A stretch of 64,000 nucleotides of DNA, from NCBI GenBank assembly GCA_049889695.1, contig JBMHCX010000005.1, forward strand, positions 297,878 to 361,877. The letters are read 5' to 3'. This stretch comes from WTJH01 sp049889695. GTDB lineage: Bacteria > Bacteroidota > Bacteroidia > Flavobacteriales > Flavobacteriaceae. Shown piece by piece: positions 45,299-53,618 of the stretch. Positions within the stretch are counted from its first letter, which is position 1. Each line of letters begins with the position of its first letter. The position numbers were made by a program, and so were the translations under genes. Under the pieces are notes generated by a model. That model was not told the origin of the DNA. It was given only the letters and a program-made list of their open reading frames with translations, and did not search any database.

Positions 45299-46188
45299 GA
45301 CGCAGTAGCGCTCGTATCATCACTATTTTCGATCGCCAAGTAAATCCGTAGGATTAGCAGACTAAAAATCACACTGAAAACAATCAGTGCTAGATTAAAC
45401 AAGCCTGTTGTATTGAAAGACAGGCGTATGAGAATGGCGGAAATAATAAATCCAGTATTCCGAATCAGTTGACTGTATCGTTCTGTGTAACGAAAAGAAA
45501 TCAGTAAGATCCATACATCTGCCAATATCATCAGTGTAAAAAAGTCTGTATAAAAAATGTAGTTAATATTTATTTGGCTGAGGTTTTCAGGATCATTGAA
45601 AACGAACCAAAGCCATTGCGATAAGCTATATAATAAAACCACTACAAAAATGGGAAGTAGCACTAGGCTTACCCCTTTTTTGGCGCGGACAAAGCGTTGC
45701 AGTTTATCACTCAATTTTCGTTTGGGTAACCTATCTCTTTTTTGATTGAAGAGAAAGATGAGAAAGAAAAGCAATAATATCCCCAGTAAATCATACAGTA
45801 ACTGAAGGTTTTCTGCGCTGAATGCATCAAATTCGTTGAATTGTAGTCTTGGGATATCTGCAAAAATTTTACGGATGATAATCAAAGAGATAATTTCGAA
45901 TTGTTTGGAGACCGATGTCGTAAAAGAGCGTGGTAGATAGTAAACAAGTAAGTATACCTCGTAGATCAGAATTATTGAAAAGGGAGTGTAAATGGCGGAA
46001 ATAGGATCCTTAAGTAGCTGTGCTTCAAATGGGGAATGAAACAGTTGTAAGCGCTTGGCATAAATCAGTAATAAATGCAGGACGAAGCCAAAGACAGATA
46101 GCCGTAGGATTAAGGATTCAATTGTCTTTTGATTTTTATCGGAAAAAACCTTGAAAAACCATTGGTCTAGTGGTAGAGAGACACTCAT
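45295..46188 (-). CDS. Membrane protein of unknown function
   Basis: 297 residues with about seven hydrophobic segments (around residues 28-46, 66-85, 135-150, 178-195, 212-232, 245-262 and 265-288) and short, Lys/Arg-rich cytoplasmic loops (KRDRLPKRKLSDK). I recognise no family; the layout slightly recalls a voltage-gated-channel-like or exporter membrane part, but no selectivity filter or enzymatic motif is visible. It is coupled to the upstream VOC gene (TGATG overlap) and convergent with folD. Confidence 0.8.
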   Translation of the reverse strand: MSVSLPLDQWFFKVFSDKNQKTIESLILRLSVFGFVLHLLLIYAKRLQLFHSPFEAQLLKDPISAIYTPFSIILIYEVYLLVYYLPRSFTTSVSKQFEIISLIIIRKIFADIPRLQFNEFDAFSAENLQLLYDLLGILLLFFLIFLFNQKRDRLPKRKLSDKLQRFVRAKKGVSLVLLPIFVVVLLYSLSQWLWFVFNDPENLSQININYIFYTDFFTLMILADVWILLISFRYTERYSQLIRNTGFIISAILIRLSFNTTGLFNLALIVFSVIFSLLILRIYLAIENSDDTSATAS

Positions 46189-46610
46189 CAGTGTGCGAAT
46201 AATTGGTTCATATCTCGAAAGGTTTTAAATTCAATCGCATTGGCTGCAGGGTCTAAAAAAAACATTGTTTTTTGTTCTCCGACCTGTCCTTCAAAGCGGA
46301 TGTAGGGTTCAATGATAAACGAAACCTTGGCTGCCTTTAATCGGTTTTCTAGCTCTGTAAACTCTTCCCAAGGAAGAACAACACCAAAGTGGGGGATAGG
46401 GACTGATTTCCCATCCACAGGATTTTTGACATTTTCTTTTTTGGGTTGTTCATCTAGGTGCAAGACCAACTGATGTCCAAAGAAGTTCAGATCCATCCAA
46501 TGATCGGAAGATCGACCGGTGCTACACCCTAAAACAGTTGTGTAGAATTCTATGTTTGCCGGTAAATCATCTACGGGAATGGCTAAATGAAAAGGATGTA
46601 CATCTGGCAT
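46188..46610 (-). CDS. VOC-family (glyoxalase/dioxygenase-fold) protein
   Basis: 140 residues in one VOC fold. HPFHLAIPVDDLPANIEFYT is the classical first beta-alpha motif; the likely metal ligands are His8 (FHLAIPV), a His in LVLHLDE or PHFGVV, and the Glu in NAIEFKTF. DPAANAIEFK is a typical last strand. The substrate is unknown: family members range from glyoxalases to fosfomycin-resistance and dioxygenase enzymes. Its stop overlaps the start of the downstream membrane gene (TGATG), so the two are made together. It is divergent from queE. Confidence 0.88.
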   Translation of the reverse strand: MPDVHPFHLAIPVDDLPANIEFYTTVLGCSTGRSSDHWMDLNFFGHQLVLHLDEQPKKENVKNPVDGKSVPIPHFGVVLPWEEFTELENRLKAAKVSFIIEPYIRFEGQVGEQKTMFFLDPAANAIEFKTFRDMNQLFAH

Positions 46611-46664
46611 CGTTTCAATTTTTAGTTAAGGTACAAATAAAATCTTTCTCCGCTTTCAATACCG

Positions 46665-46672
46665 TATATTTG
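46665..46672 (+). promoter_or_regulatory. -7 promoter element of queE (leaderless transcript predicted)
   Basis: TATATTTG, a perfect -7 box, ends only 6 bp before the queE ATG (46679). With the usual start site about 5 bp after the box, the mRNA would begin at or next to the AUG. The -33 region shows no clear TTG. Confidence 0.65.
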
Positions 46673-46678
46673 CCCCGC

Positions 46679-47308
46679 ATGGATAAAGCAACTCAACAAC
46701 AAGTGGAGCAGGGAGAACAACTCCCACTGATGGAGGCATTTTACACGATTCAAGGGGAAGGTTACCACAAAGGCACAGCGGCCTATTTTATTCGAATAGG
46801 GGGCTGCGACGTTGGTTGTCATTGGTGCGATGTAAAAGAAAGTTGGAATGCACAGTTACATCCACCAACAGCCATTACTAGCATTGTAGAGGAAGCTTCG
46901 AAATATGCCAAAACAATAGTCGTAACAGGGGGAGAGCCGTTGATGTGGAATATGAATCCTTTAACCCAGGCCCTGCATGCGGCAGGAATGCAAATCCATA
47001 TCGAAACTTCCGGAGCATACCCTCTCAGTGGTGATTGGGATTGGTTTTGTTTATCTCCCAAAAAGAATCAGGAACCGACAGCAGAGGCTTTGAAAATTGC
47101 CGACGAACTGAAAGTGATTGTCTACAATAAATCGGACTTTGTTTTTGCTGAAAAATTTGCCCAAAGAGTCTCGGCAGATTGCCAGCTTTATCTTCAGCCA
47201 GAATGGAGTCGTCGGGAGCAGATGATGCCGCTCATGGTCGATTATGTTTTGCAAAATCCTCAGTGGAAAATTTCCTTGCAAACCCACAAATACTTAAATA
47301 TCCCTTAG
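46679..47308 (+). CDS. queE: 7-carboxy-7-deazaguanine synthase (radical SAM)
   Basis: 209 residues. QueE converts 6-carboxytetrahydropterin to 7-carboxy-7-deazaguanine in queuosine biosynthesis. The 4Fe-4S motif is CxxxCxxC in GGCDVGCHWCD; GEGYHKGTAAYFIRI precedes it, and TGGEPLMW (SAM-binding GGE) follows. The start is the ATG giving MDKATQQQVEQGEQL; in-frame ATGs further up would overlap the VOC gene and lie before the promoter. No other queuosine gene is in the window. Confidence 0.93.
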   Translation: MDKATQQQVEQGEQLPLMEAFYTIQGEGYHKGTAAYFIRIGGCDVGCHWCDVKESWNAQLHPPTAITSIVEEASKYAKTIVVTGGEPLMWNMNPLTQALHAAGMQIHIETSGAYPLSGDWDWFCLSPKKNQEPTAEALKIADELKVIVYNKSDFVFAEKFAQRVSADCQLYLQPEWSRREQMMPLMVDYVLQNPQWKISLQTHKYLNIP

Positions 47309-47310
47309 GT

Positions 47311-48492
47311 TTAATCGGGGTACATCAAATATTTTTTTCGCGCTTGTTTGTAGGCCGACAATTGCACCTCCCAAAGCACCCTAATTTCTTGTTCGGTTTT
47401 CCCGCTTGAAAGGGCTTTTCGAAGGGTCGAAGTCCCCGCAATACGATCGAATCCTTTCCGGAAAAACCCCTCTTTATCTGGATATTGTTGATAGGCTGTT
47501 AACAGCCATTGGAGCTCAATTTTTGAAGGAGCTACTGTAGCTCTTAGATCCCATCCAAAACATTTTTGTCCGTTTAATTTAGGGTGTTTAGCTCCTATAT
47601 TAGGATGGGGAGTAAAGGTGAAATCGGTCTTTGGTAGATCTGGGTGTCCAAAGATCTGAAACTGCATAGAAGTTCCTCTGCCCACGCTTATGGCGGTAGG
47701 TTCTAACAGACACAGGCTGGGATATAGCGCAACTGCCTGAGCATTGGGAAGGTTAGGAGAAGGGGGGATGGGCAAGGCGTAAGCGGTCTGATGGCTGTAG
47801 TTTTCTACGGGAACGACAATTAGTTCTAGGGGATGTACTGTGCTGATCCACTCTTCACCAATGATCATTTGGGCCATTTCACCAAGGGTTAGCCCATGAA
47901 CTACGGGGATAGGATGCATGCCCACAAAACTTTGATGTTGCATGTCCAAAACGGGACCATCTACATAATGACCATTAGGGTTGGGGCGGTCAAGGATAAT
48001 CAATGGAATTTCAGCATTCGCACAAGCCTCCATGATGTAATGTAGGGTAGAGAGGTAGGTATAGAAACGGGTCCCGACATCTTGCAAGTCAAAAATCATC
48101 AGATCTAGCTGATCCAGTTGTTCTGGTTGTGGCTTTTTGTTTTTGCCATAAAGCGAAACGATTGGAATAGACTTATAGCGTCCGTCCTGTATGTATTCGC
48201 CTGCATCAGCAGTACCTTTAAAGCCGTGTTCAGGAGCAAAAATTATATGGAGATCCACGCCCGACTGTAGAAGACTGTCGACCAAATGCGTTTTCTCGGC
48301 AGAGTGTTCGAAACGGGATGCTTGATGGACCACCAATCCAACTTTTTTTCCTGCCAACAGGGGAAAATATCGCTGTGTATGCTCGATTCCCAATTTAGGG
48401 CTTTGACCGATACAGAAGCCATAGGATAGAACCCCCAAAATCGAGAATAATAGTTTATTTTTGAGGGTCGGTATGCTTAAATCAAAATTCAA
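47311..48492 (-). CDS. NamZ-like exo-beta-N-acetylmuramidase (DUF1343 family), secreted
   Basis: 393 residues. Proteins of this family (GH171; NamZ of Bacillus subtilis and Tannerella) remove terminal MurNAc from peptidoglycan fragments. The conserved core is visible: GKKVGLVVHQASR, the IFAPEHGFKG motif with the proposed catalytic Glu, DLQDVGTRFYTYLST and LDRPNPNGHYVDGPVL. An N-terminal hydrophobic stretch (KLLFSILGVLSYGFCIGQ) is a signal peptide. There is no ATG in a suitable place: the frame opens with TTG at 48492, and its start overlaps the divergent ABC permease gene (ATG 48473) by 20 bp. Confidence 0.9.
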   Translation of the reverse strand: MNFDLSIPTLKNKLLFSILGVLSYGFCIGQSPKLGIEHTQRYFPLLAGKKVGLVVHQASRFEHSAEKTHLVDSLLQSGVDLHIIFAPEHGFKGTADAGEYIQDGRYKSIPIVSLYGKNKKPQPEQLDQLDLMIFDLQDVGTRFYTYLSTLHYIMEACANAEIPLIILDRPNPNGHYVDGPVLDMQHQSFVGMHPIPVVHGLTLGEMAQMIIGEEWISTVHPLELIVVPVENYSHQTAYALPIPPSPNLPNAQAVALYPSLCLLEPTAISVGRGTSMQFQIFGHPDLPKTDFTFTPHPNIGAKHPKLNGQKCFGWDLRATVAPSKIELQWLLTAYQQYPDKEGFFRKGFDRIAGTSTLRKALSSGKTEQEIRVLWEVQLSAYKQARKKYLMYPD

Positions 48493-49726
48493 TTTATCGT
48501 TTTTTTTAGCGCAAAGAATGCGTTCGACATCCGATCGTAAAATTACGGTATCTGCTCAGATAATTAAAATAGCGACCATCGCTGTTGCCCTTGGGATGAT
48601 TACGATGCTTTTGTCTATTGCCTTCTCACGCGGACTTCAGGAAGAAATTCATCTCAAACTCACCGCGTTTTACGGGGATATAGAGGTCAGTCCATTTGAG
48701 AATGGTAATGCTCAGTATTCATCCATACCCTTCCGATGGAACGATACTTTGAAGCAATTATGGACAGACAATCCTGCTTTAGAGGAGCCCTATCCCTTTA
48801 TTAAAAGAGCAGGAGTTTTAAAGCACGACGAACTTTTTGAAGGGGCTCTATTTGTGGGGGTGGATGAGACCTACTCCCCCGAAGCGATTATGTCGTTTCC
48901 TTTTGAAGGACGCTTTTTAAATACTCAGCCCTCCGAAGGAGCAGAGATTGTACTTTCTTCGACTATGGCCAATCGTTTAGGATTAAATATTGGAGATCGT
49001 TTTCGCGCTTATTTTATCGATGCTGAAAGTAAAGCACAGTATCCGAAAAGTAGACGACTGGAGCTGGTTGGTATCTATACATCAGGTTTTCCAGATATAG
49101 ATGGTCATCTGGTATTTACTTCTCTGGGGCTATTGCAGCAACTGAATCGTTGGGAGAGTGATCAGATTGGCGGACTGACAGCGGTAGTGAAAGCAGGACA
49201 AAAATCAGATGAAGTGGCAGATCAACTCTATTCAAGACTTCCTTCTCATTTGGATGTACATCTGCTCAAGCAGCGTTTTTCAAGCTTATATCAGTGGATG
49301 GCACTGTTTGATTTTAACACATGGATTATCATTGTTGTGATGCTGCTGGTTGGCATTGTCAACATAGCAACAGCACTTTTGGTTTTAATTTTAGAACGTT
49401 CAAAAATGGTGGGTCTTTTAAAGGCTATCGGTGCTCCAAACAACCTCTTGCAACAACTGTTTTTGTGGAATGGCTTATTGGTCATGGGTAGAGGTCTCCT
49501 ATGGGGGAACGGCCTGGGGTTATTGATGTATGGAGTGCAAAAATACACAGGCTTAATACGGCTAGATCCTACTACTTATTTTGTTGAAATAGCCCCTGTT
49601 CGCTTAGTATTTATGGATGTTCTATGGCTAAATATATTTGTGGTATTGGTCAGTGCCTTATGTTTGTGGATTCCTGTAAAAATTGTGAGTAAGATTGCCC
49701 CAGCTCAAGTCCTAAAATATGCATAA
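48473..49726 (+). CDS. ABC transporter permease, FtsX/LolE-like (MacB/FtsX family)
   Basis: About 417 residues from the ATG giving MLKSKFNLSFFLAQRM. One N-terminal helix (about 27-50; IIKIATIAVALGMITMLLSIAF) is followed by a large periplasmic domain (about 55-270) and three C-terminal helices (about 275-300, 325-350 and 375-405). This is the MacB/LolCE topology used for lipoprotein release or extrusion. The SNRLGLNIGD-like ANRLGLNIGD segment in the periplasmic domain is typical. No ATP-binding subunit is adjacent. It overlaps the start of the divergent NamZ gene. A slightly longer in-frame start at 48461 exists. Confidence 0.88.
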   Translation: MLKSKFNLSFFLAQRMRSTSDRKITVSAQIIKIATIAVALGMITMLLSIAFSRGLQEEIHLKLTAFYGDIEVSPFENGNAQYSSIPFRWNDTLKQLWTDNPALEEPYPFIKRAGVLKHDELFEGALFVGVDETYSPEAIMSFPFEGRFLNTQPSEGAEIVLSSTMANRLGLNIGDRFRAYFIDAESKAQYPKSRRLELVGIYTSGFPDIDGHLVFTSLGLLQQLNRWESDQIGGLTAVVKAGQKSDEVADQLYSRLPSHLDVHLLKQRFSSLYQWMALFDFNTWIIIVVMLLVGIVNIATALLVLILERSKMVGLLKAIGAPNNLLQQLFLWNGLLVMGRGLLWGNGLGLLMYGVQKYTGLIRLDPTTYFVEIAPVRLVFMDVLWLNIFVVLVSALCLWIPVKIVSKIAPAQVLKYA

Positions 49727-49746
49727 CTTGAAGGTTATATGCGCCT

Positions 49747-51468
49747 ATGGAAAACCTACAAAACATCCCCCTGAATCCTGTTTTGGAACGACTCCCAAAA
49801 CATTTGTGGCAATATATTAGTCCACAACCATACGATCAATATACTGCTATAGACCAAGCTACGTGGCGGTTTGTTATGCATCGGAACATTAAATACCTAA
49901 AAGATATTGCGCATGAATCTTATATAGAAGGTTTAAAGCAAACGGGTATAGGCGTCGATAAAATCCCAGATATGTATGGGATGAATCGCATACTGAAATC
50001 TATAGGATGGGCTGCCGTATCGGTGAATGGATTTATTCCTCCGGCGGTGTTCATGGAGTTTCAGGCCTATCAGGTGCTGGTCATTGCAACAGATATTCGA
50101 CACAGAAATCAACTGACCTATACGCCAGCTCCAGATATTATACACGAGGCTGCTGGTCATGCGCCGATCATTGCCAACGCAGAATATGCTGAATATCTGC
50201 GTCGCTTTGGGGCCTTAGGCGCAAAAGCCATAGGCTCTACCCATGACTATGAGATGTATGAAGCTATTCGGCATTTGTCTCAACTCAAAGAGATGAACAG
50301 TACGGATGTAACTGCTGTTAAGGAAGCTGAAACAAAAATTAAAGACCTACAACGAAGCGAAGAGCAAACTTCAGAATTACAGGCTATCCGCAATCTGCAT
50401 TGGTGGACTGTTGAGTATGGATTGATAGGCGCTATAGAACAACCAAAAATTTATGGAGCAGGTTTGTTGTCCTCCATCGCTGAAAGTCATTCTTGTCTTC
50501 AGAAATCGGTTGCTAAAATTCCCTTAAGTCTGGAAACAGTCCACCAAGGTTTTGATATAACCCAGCCACAGCCTCATTTATTTGTGACGCCAAATTTTGC
50601 TCATTTAAGTGTGGTGCTCGAAAGCTTCGCGGATTCAATGTCTCTCCGACGAGGTGGAGTGGAGGGCGTTCAAAAACTAATTGATTCCCAGCAATTAGGG
50701 ACCATAGAATTGAGTAGTGGCTTGCAAATTACCGCTTGCTTTACAGATTATATATTGGATCAGGATGAACTGGCCTATGTGCAAACCACCGGGCCAACGG
50801 CACTGAGCTATCGCGATCAGGAACTGATTGGGCACGGCACTTCTGCACATCCGGAAGGATATGGAACTGCACTTGGACCTTTGAAAGGAATCACACCTGC
50901 ATTGGAAGAAATGTCTCCCGCGCAATTGGAAGAGTTTGGGATTTTTGAAGGAAAGAAAGTCTGTTTGAATTTTGAGAGTGGGATTGAAGTAAACGGTCAA
51001 GTAGTCACTGGAACCAGAGATGTCCGCGGCAAAATTTTAATTGTAGAGTTCCGAGAATGCACCGTCCGTCTAGGCGATCGGATATTGTTTGCGCCTAGTT
51101 GGGGGAAGTACCATTTGGGTGTAGGGAAGACTGTGGTTGCTGCCTACGCCGGCGCAGCAGACCCCAATCGTATGCCGATAGAGCACCCTCCCCTCCAGCC
51201 GTCGGAAATTCCCGTTCTGGATTCCTATGAAATAGGGTTAGACGCGTTTTTGAAATCCCTTCAGATGCTTCATTCTGTTCATCTGACGAGCGAAAAGTAT
51301 CACGCATTGGTAGATCAAGCACTTCAGGAATACAGTGAAGAAATCGTTTTGCTCGAAGAACTGTATCGCAAAGGTAGAGAGGCAGGTTTAAAAATTCCGA
51401 TAAGGCTACAGGACCAGATAAATAAACGTATTCTCCAACAACCCGATTTATTGACTTTATATCCGTGA
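49747..51468 (+). CDS. Phenylalanine 4-monooxygenase-like aromatic amino acid hydroxylase (long form)
   Basis: 573 residues. It hydroxylates phenylalanine to tyrosine using tetrahydropterin and non-haem iron. The ligands are visible: His133 and His138 in PDIIHEAAGHAPI and Glu223 in HWWTVEYGLIG (the TVEFGL motif of the family). Between them is a helical, charged insert of about 50 residues (about 165-215) that ordinary PhhA lacks, and beyond the catalytic domain (about 1-310) lies a further 260 residues with no recognised domain. Such long forms occur in Bacteroidota. It follows the ABC permease by 20 bp. Confidence 0.87.
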   Translation: MENLQNIPLNPVLERLPKHLWQYISPQPYDQYTAIDQATWRFVMHRNIKYLKDIAHESYIEGLKQTGIGVDKIPDMYGMNRILKSIGWAAVSVNGFIPPAVFMEFQAYQVLVIATDIRHRNQLTYTPAPDIIHEAAGHAPIIANAEYAEYLRRFGALGAKAIGSTHDYEMYEAIRHLSQLKEMNSTDVTAVKEAETKIKDLQRSEEQTSELQAIRNLHWWTVEYGLIGAIEQPKIYGAGLLSSIAESHSCLQKSVAKIPLSLETVHQGFDITQPQPHLFVTPNFAHLSVVLESFADSMSLRRGGVEGVQKLIDSQQLGTIELSSGLQITACFTDYILDQDELAYVQTTGPTALSYRDQELIGHGTSAHPEGYGTALGPLKGITPALEEMSPAQLEEFGIFEGKKVCLNFESGIEVNGQVVTGTRDVRGKILIVEFRECTVRLGDRILFAPSWGKYHLGVGKTVVAAYAGAADPNRMPIEHPPLQPSEIPVLDSYEIGLDAFLKSLQMLHSVHLTSEKYHALVDQALQEYSEEIVLLEELYRKGREAGLKIPIRLQDQINKRILQQPDLLTLYP

Positions 51469-51500
51469 GCTAAATAGTACTGGTCTTTTAGCGTAAGGTG

Positions 51501-51508
51501 TATCTTTG
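51501..51508 (+). promoter_or_regulatory. -7 promoter element of the cysteine/cystathionine synthase gene
   Basis: TATCTTTG matches TAnnTTTG exactly and ends 10 bp before the ATG at 51519, so the leader should be about 6 nt. A CTG (51480-51482) with an 18-bp spacer is a weak -33 candidate. Confidence 0.55.
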
Positions 51509-51518
51509 CATCATACGT

Positions 51519-52502
51519 ATGAAAATAGCCAATAATATATTAGAGACGATAGGGAATACCCCTTTAGTCCGTTTGAATAAAATTACTGCAGATCTACCGA
51601 CCACCGTATTGGCCAAAGTCGAGAGTTTTAACCCAGGAAATTCTGTCAAAGATAGGATGGCGTTAAAAATGATTGAAGATGCTGAAGCCGATGGGCGACT
51701 AAAGCCTGGCGGTGTAATTGTTGAGGGGACTAGTGGGAATACGGGAATGGGACTTGCCTTAGCAGCTATCGTCAAAGGCTATAAGCTCATTTGTGTCTCC
51801 ACAGACAAGCAGTCGAAAGAAAAGTTCGATGTTTTGCGTGCCGTTGGAGCCGAGGTCGTTGTTTGTCCTACAGCTGTGGCACCAGAGGATCCACGCTCAT
51901 ATTATAGTGTTTCTAAACGTATTGCAGAGGAAACACCAAATGCATGGTATGTTAACCAATACGACAATCCTTCTAATGCTCAGGCGCACTATGAACAAAC
52001 CGGACCAGAAATTTGGGAGCAAACCGATGGGAAAATCACTCACTTTGTGGTGGGGGTAGGAACCGGCGGGACTATTTCAGGGGTAGGTCGTTATTTAAAA
52101 GAAAAAAATCCGAACATAAAAATTTGGGGAATAGATACCTACGGATCAGTTTTTAAAAAATACCACGAAACCGGTATTTTCGATGAAAACGAAATTTACC
52201 CCTACATTACTGAAGGTATTGGAGAAGACATACTTCCTGAAAATGTGGATTTCAATATTATCGATGGATTTGAAAAGGTAACCGATAGAGACGCGGCAAT
52301 TTATACACGCAAACTAGCACGCGAAGAGGGGATATTTGCAGGGAATTCCTGTGGAGCAGCCATTAAGGGTGTTTTGCAACTATCTTCCCATTTTAAAGTC
52401 GACGATGTTGTCGTAGTGCTATTGCACGATAGTGGTAGTCGTTATATCGGGAAAATGTATAATGACGATTGGATGCTCGACAACGGATTTCTTGAGGTTT
52501 AA
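51519..52502 (+). CDS. PLP-dependent cystathionine beta-synthase / cysteine synthase family enzyme
   Basis: 327 residues from the ATG giving MKIANNILETIGNTPLVRL; an upstream in-frame ATG at 51498 would precede the promoter box. The PLP Lys is in NPGNSVKDRMALKM, with the TSGNTGMGLA and GTGGTISGVGRYL loops. The stretches HYEQTGPEIWEQ, EGIGEDILPENVD and SGSRYIGKMYNDDWM are those of the cystathionine beta-synthase branch, so it may form cystathionine from serine and homocysteine, or cysteine from O-acetylserine. The C-terminal CBS domain pair of eukaryotic enzymes is absent. Its stop overlaps the convergent gene by 4 bp. Confidence 0.88.
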   Translation: MKIANNILETIGNTPLVRLNKITADLPTTVLAKVESFNPGNSVKDRMALKMIEDAEADGRLKPGGVIVEGTSGNTGMGLALAAIVKGYKLICVSTDKQSKEKFDVLRAVGAEVVVCPTAVAPEDPRSYYSVSKRIAEETPNAWYVNQYDNPSNAQAHYEQTGPEIWEQTDGKITHFVVGVGTGGTISGVGRYLKEKNPNIKIWGIDTYGSVFKKYHETGIFDENEIYPYITEGIGEDILPENVDFNIIDGFEKVTDRDAAIYTRKLAREEGIFAGNSCGAAIKGVLQLSSHFKVDDVVVVLLHDSGSRYIGKMYNDDWMLDNGFLEV

Positions 52503-52939
52503 GGTTTCTTCTTGAAGTATTCAGTTACTCCTGTGGCTAGATTCTGTAGTTTTAATTGATCTTTGGTTTCGTTAAACCCATATATAAATTGCTTAAGATC
52601 TAAGGAAACTCCTTTATCGACATAACCCGACTTTACTTTGATTGTGTCCTTATTGATCACATATATATACTTAGAACCATAGACGATATGACTATCTGTA
52701 TAGGTATTAAATCTTTCGTTTGAATCGAAAGTGACTGTTTTATAATGAACGTTACCACCGGTATCACCGACTTTATATCGCTGTTCTACGTTAGGGTAAG
52801 TGAATTCTGTTAACTCCCATTGTCCTGCTAACTCCTCCATGCTGCCCATAGTAGAGAAGGGGGCTTTCTTGGAACTGTCCTGACAACTGTATAACAATAA
52901 TGTTAAAATACTGACAGCTAAAATTTTGTTGGTTTTCAT
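52499..52939 (-). CDS. Small lipoprotein of unknown function
   Basis: 146 residues. The N-terminus is a lipoprotein signal (ILTLLLYSC, lipobox Cys19). The mature part has alternating hydrophobic beta strands starting LAGQWELTEFTYPNV, which recalls lipocalin-like fold proteins (L.G.W motif); I do not recognise a named family. It overlaps the convergent cysteine synthase gene by 4 bp and lies 16 bp downstream of another lipoprotein gene on the same strand, probably in one operon. Confidence 0.78.
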   Translation of the reverse strand: MKTNKILAVSILTLLLYSCQDSSKKAPFSTMGSMEELAGQWELTEFTYPNVEQRYKVGDTGGNVHYKTVTFDSNERFNTYTDSHIVYGSKYIYVINKDTIKVKSGYVDKGVSLDLKQFIYGFNETKDQLKLQNLATGVTEYFKKKP

Positions 52940-52955
52940 ATTGGTGTTTTATATT

Positions 52956-53471
52956 TTAAGGATGATGGGTTTCTTTTATAATATTTCCTTGCAGATCATA
53001 TTCATACCAAGTTCCGGATTTTTTTCCAGAAGGACTGAACTGCATCAGCAAACGGACTTTTCCATTTTTGTGATAAAAAATACTTTTACCGCCTAAGCGC
53101 CCTTGAACGAATTCATGTGTTTGGCTGACTTTACCATCAGGCCGATAATATGTTGAGATACCGTCTTGTACCCCATTGGTCATGTTTTTTTCTGCTTTGA
53201 TGTAGCCTGTAGTGTCATAGATCCGGTGTGGCCCTTGTTGGATGCCATCACTGATATACATTTCCTCCAGAAGCGAGTCATCATCATTTCTAATCTCTAC
53301 AATGCCATTAAATGGCTCCTTATTGTAGGAGTATACATAGGGAAAGCTCAGTGAATCAATTTCGACTAATCGGTGGGACACTCGGGTCTCAAGCCAAGAG
53401 CTACAGGAAACCAATGTACTTGTTAATAAGCCAAAAAGTAAAAACTTTTGCACGACCCGAATATAATGCAT
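52956..53471 (-). CDS. Lipoprotein with MORN-like (YwqK-type) repeats
   Basis: 171 residues. The signal is LTSTLVSC (lipobox Cys23). The mature part has MORN-variant repeats of the YwqK kind, each a two-strand unit with GxxxxYYxxGK features: PFNGIVEIRNDDDSL, GIQQGPHRIYDTTG, GVQDGISTYYRPDGKV, GRLGGKSIFYHKNGKV and GKKSGTWYEYDLQG. Such repeats occur in surface or toxin-immunity-like proteins, but the function is not known. The gene is divergent from the giant repeat gene, with an inverted repeat between them. Confidence 0.85.
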   Translation of the reverse strand: MHYIRVVQKFLLFGLLTSTLVSCSSWLETRVSHRLVEIDSLSFPYVYSYNKEPFNGIVEIRNDDDSLLEEMYISDGIQQGPHRIYDTTGYIKAEKNMTNGVQDGISTYYRPDGKVSQTHEFVQGRLGGKSIFYHKNGKVRLLMQFSPSGKKSGTWYEYDLQGNIIKETHHP

Positions 53472-53556
53472 CCTTGCGTTTTATGCCTGCTCTTAGGGAA
53501 AAACAAAGGTTTATTTACTTACTATATTTATTAACAATTGAAATGCAGCAATGTTA

Positions 53557-53604
53557 ATAAAGTTGAATTTGTATATATTTTTTTGTTTCATAATTCAACT
53601 TTAT
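53557..53604. promoter_or_regulatory. 13-bp perfect inverted repeat, possible operator or RNA hairpin
   Basis: ATAAAGTTGAATT (53557-53569) is the exact reverse complement of AATTCAACTTTAT (53592-53604), with 22 nt between them. It is too AT-rich and lacks a T tract after the stem to be an ordinary terminator. Its location between two divergent surface-protein genes fits a regulator binding site. Confidence 0.5.
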
Positions 53605-53618
53605 GTCTTAATTTAGCC

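Noticed and set aside
46538..46678. Longer queE frame starting at 46538
   Set aside because: It would overlap the divergent VOC gene and precede the queE promoter. The extra 47 residues are not part of the QueE family.
53557..53604. Invertible promoter flanked by the 13-bp inverted repeat
   Set aside because: The segment between the arms is only 22 bp, much shorter than known invertible promoters, and no recombinase gene is in the window.
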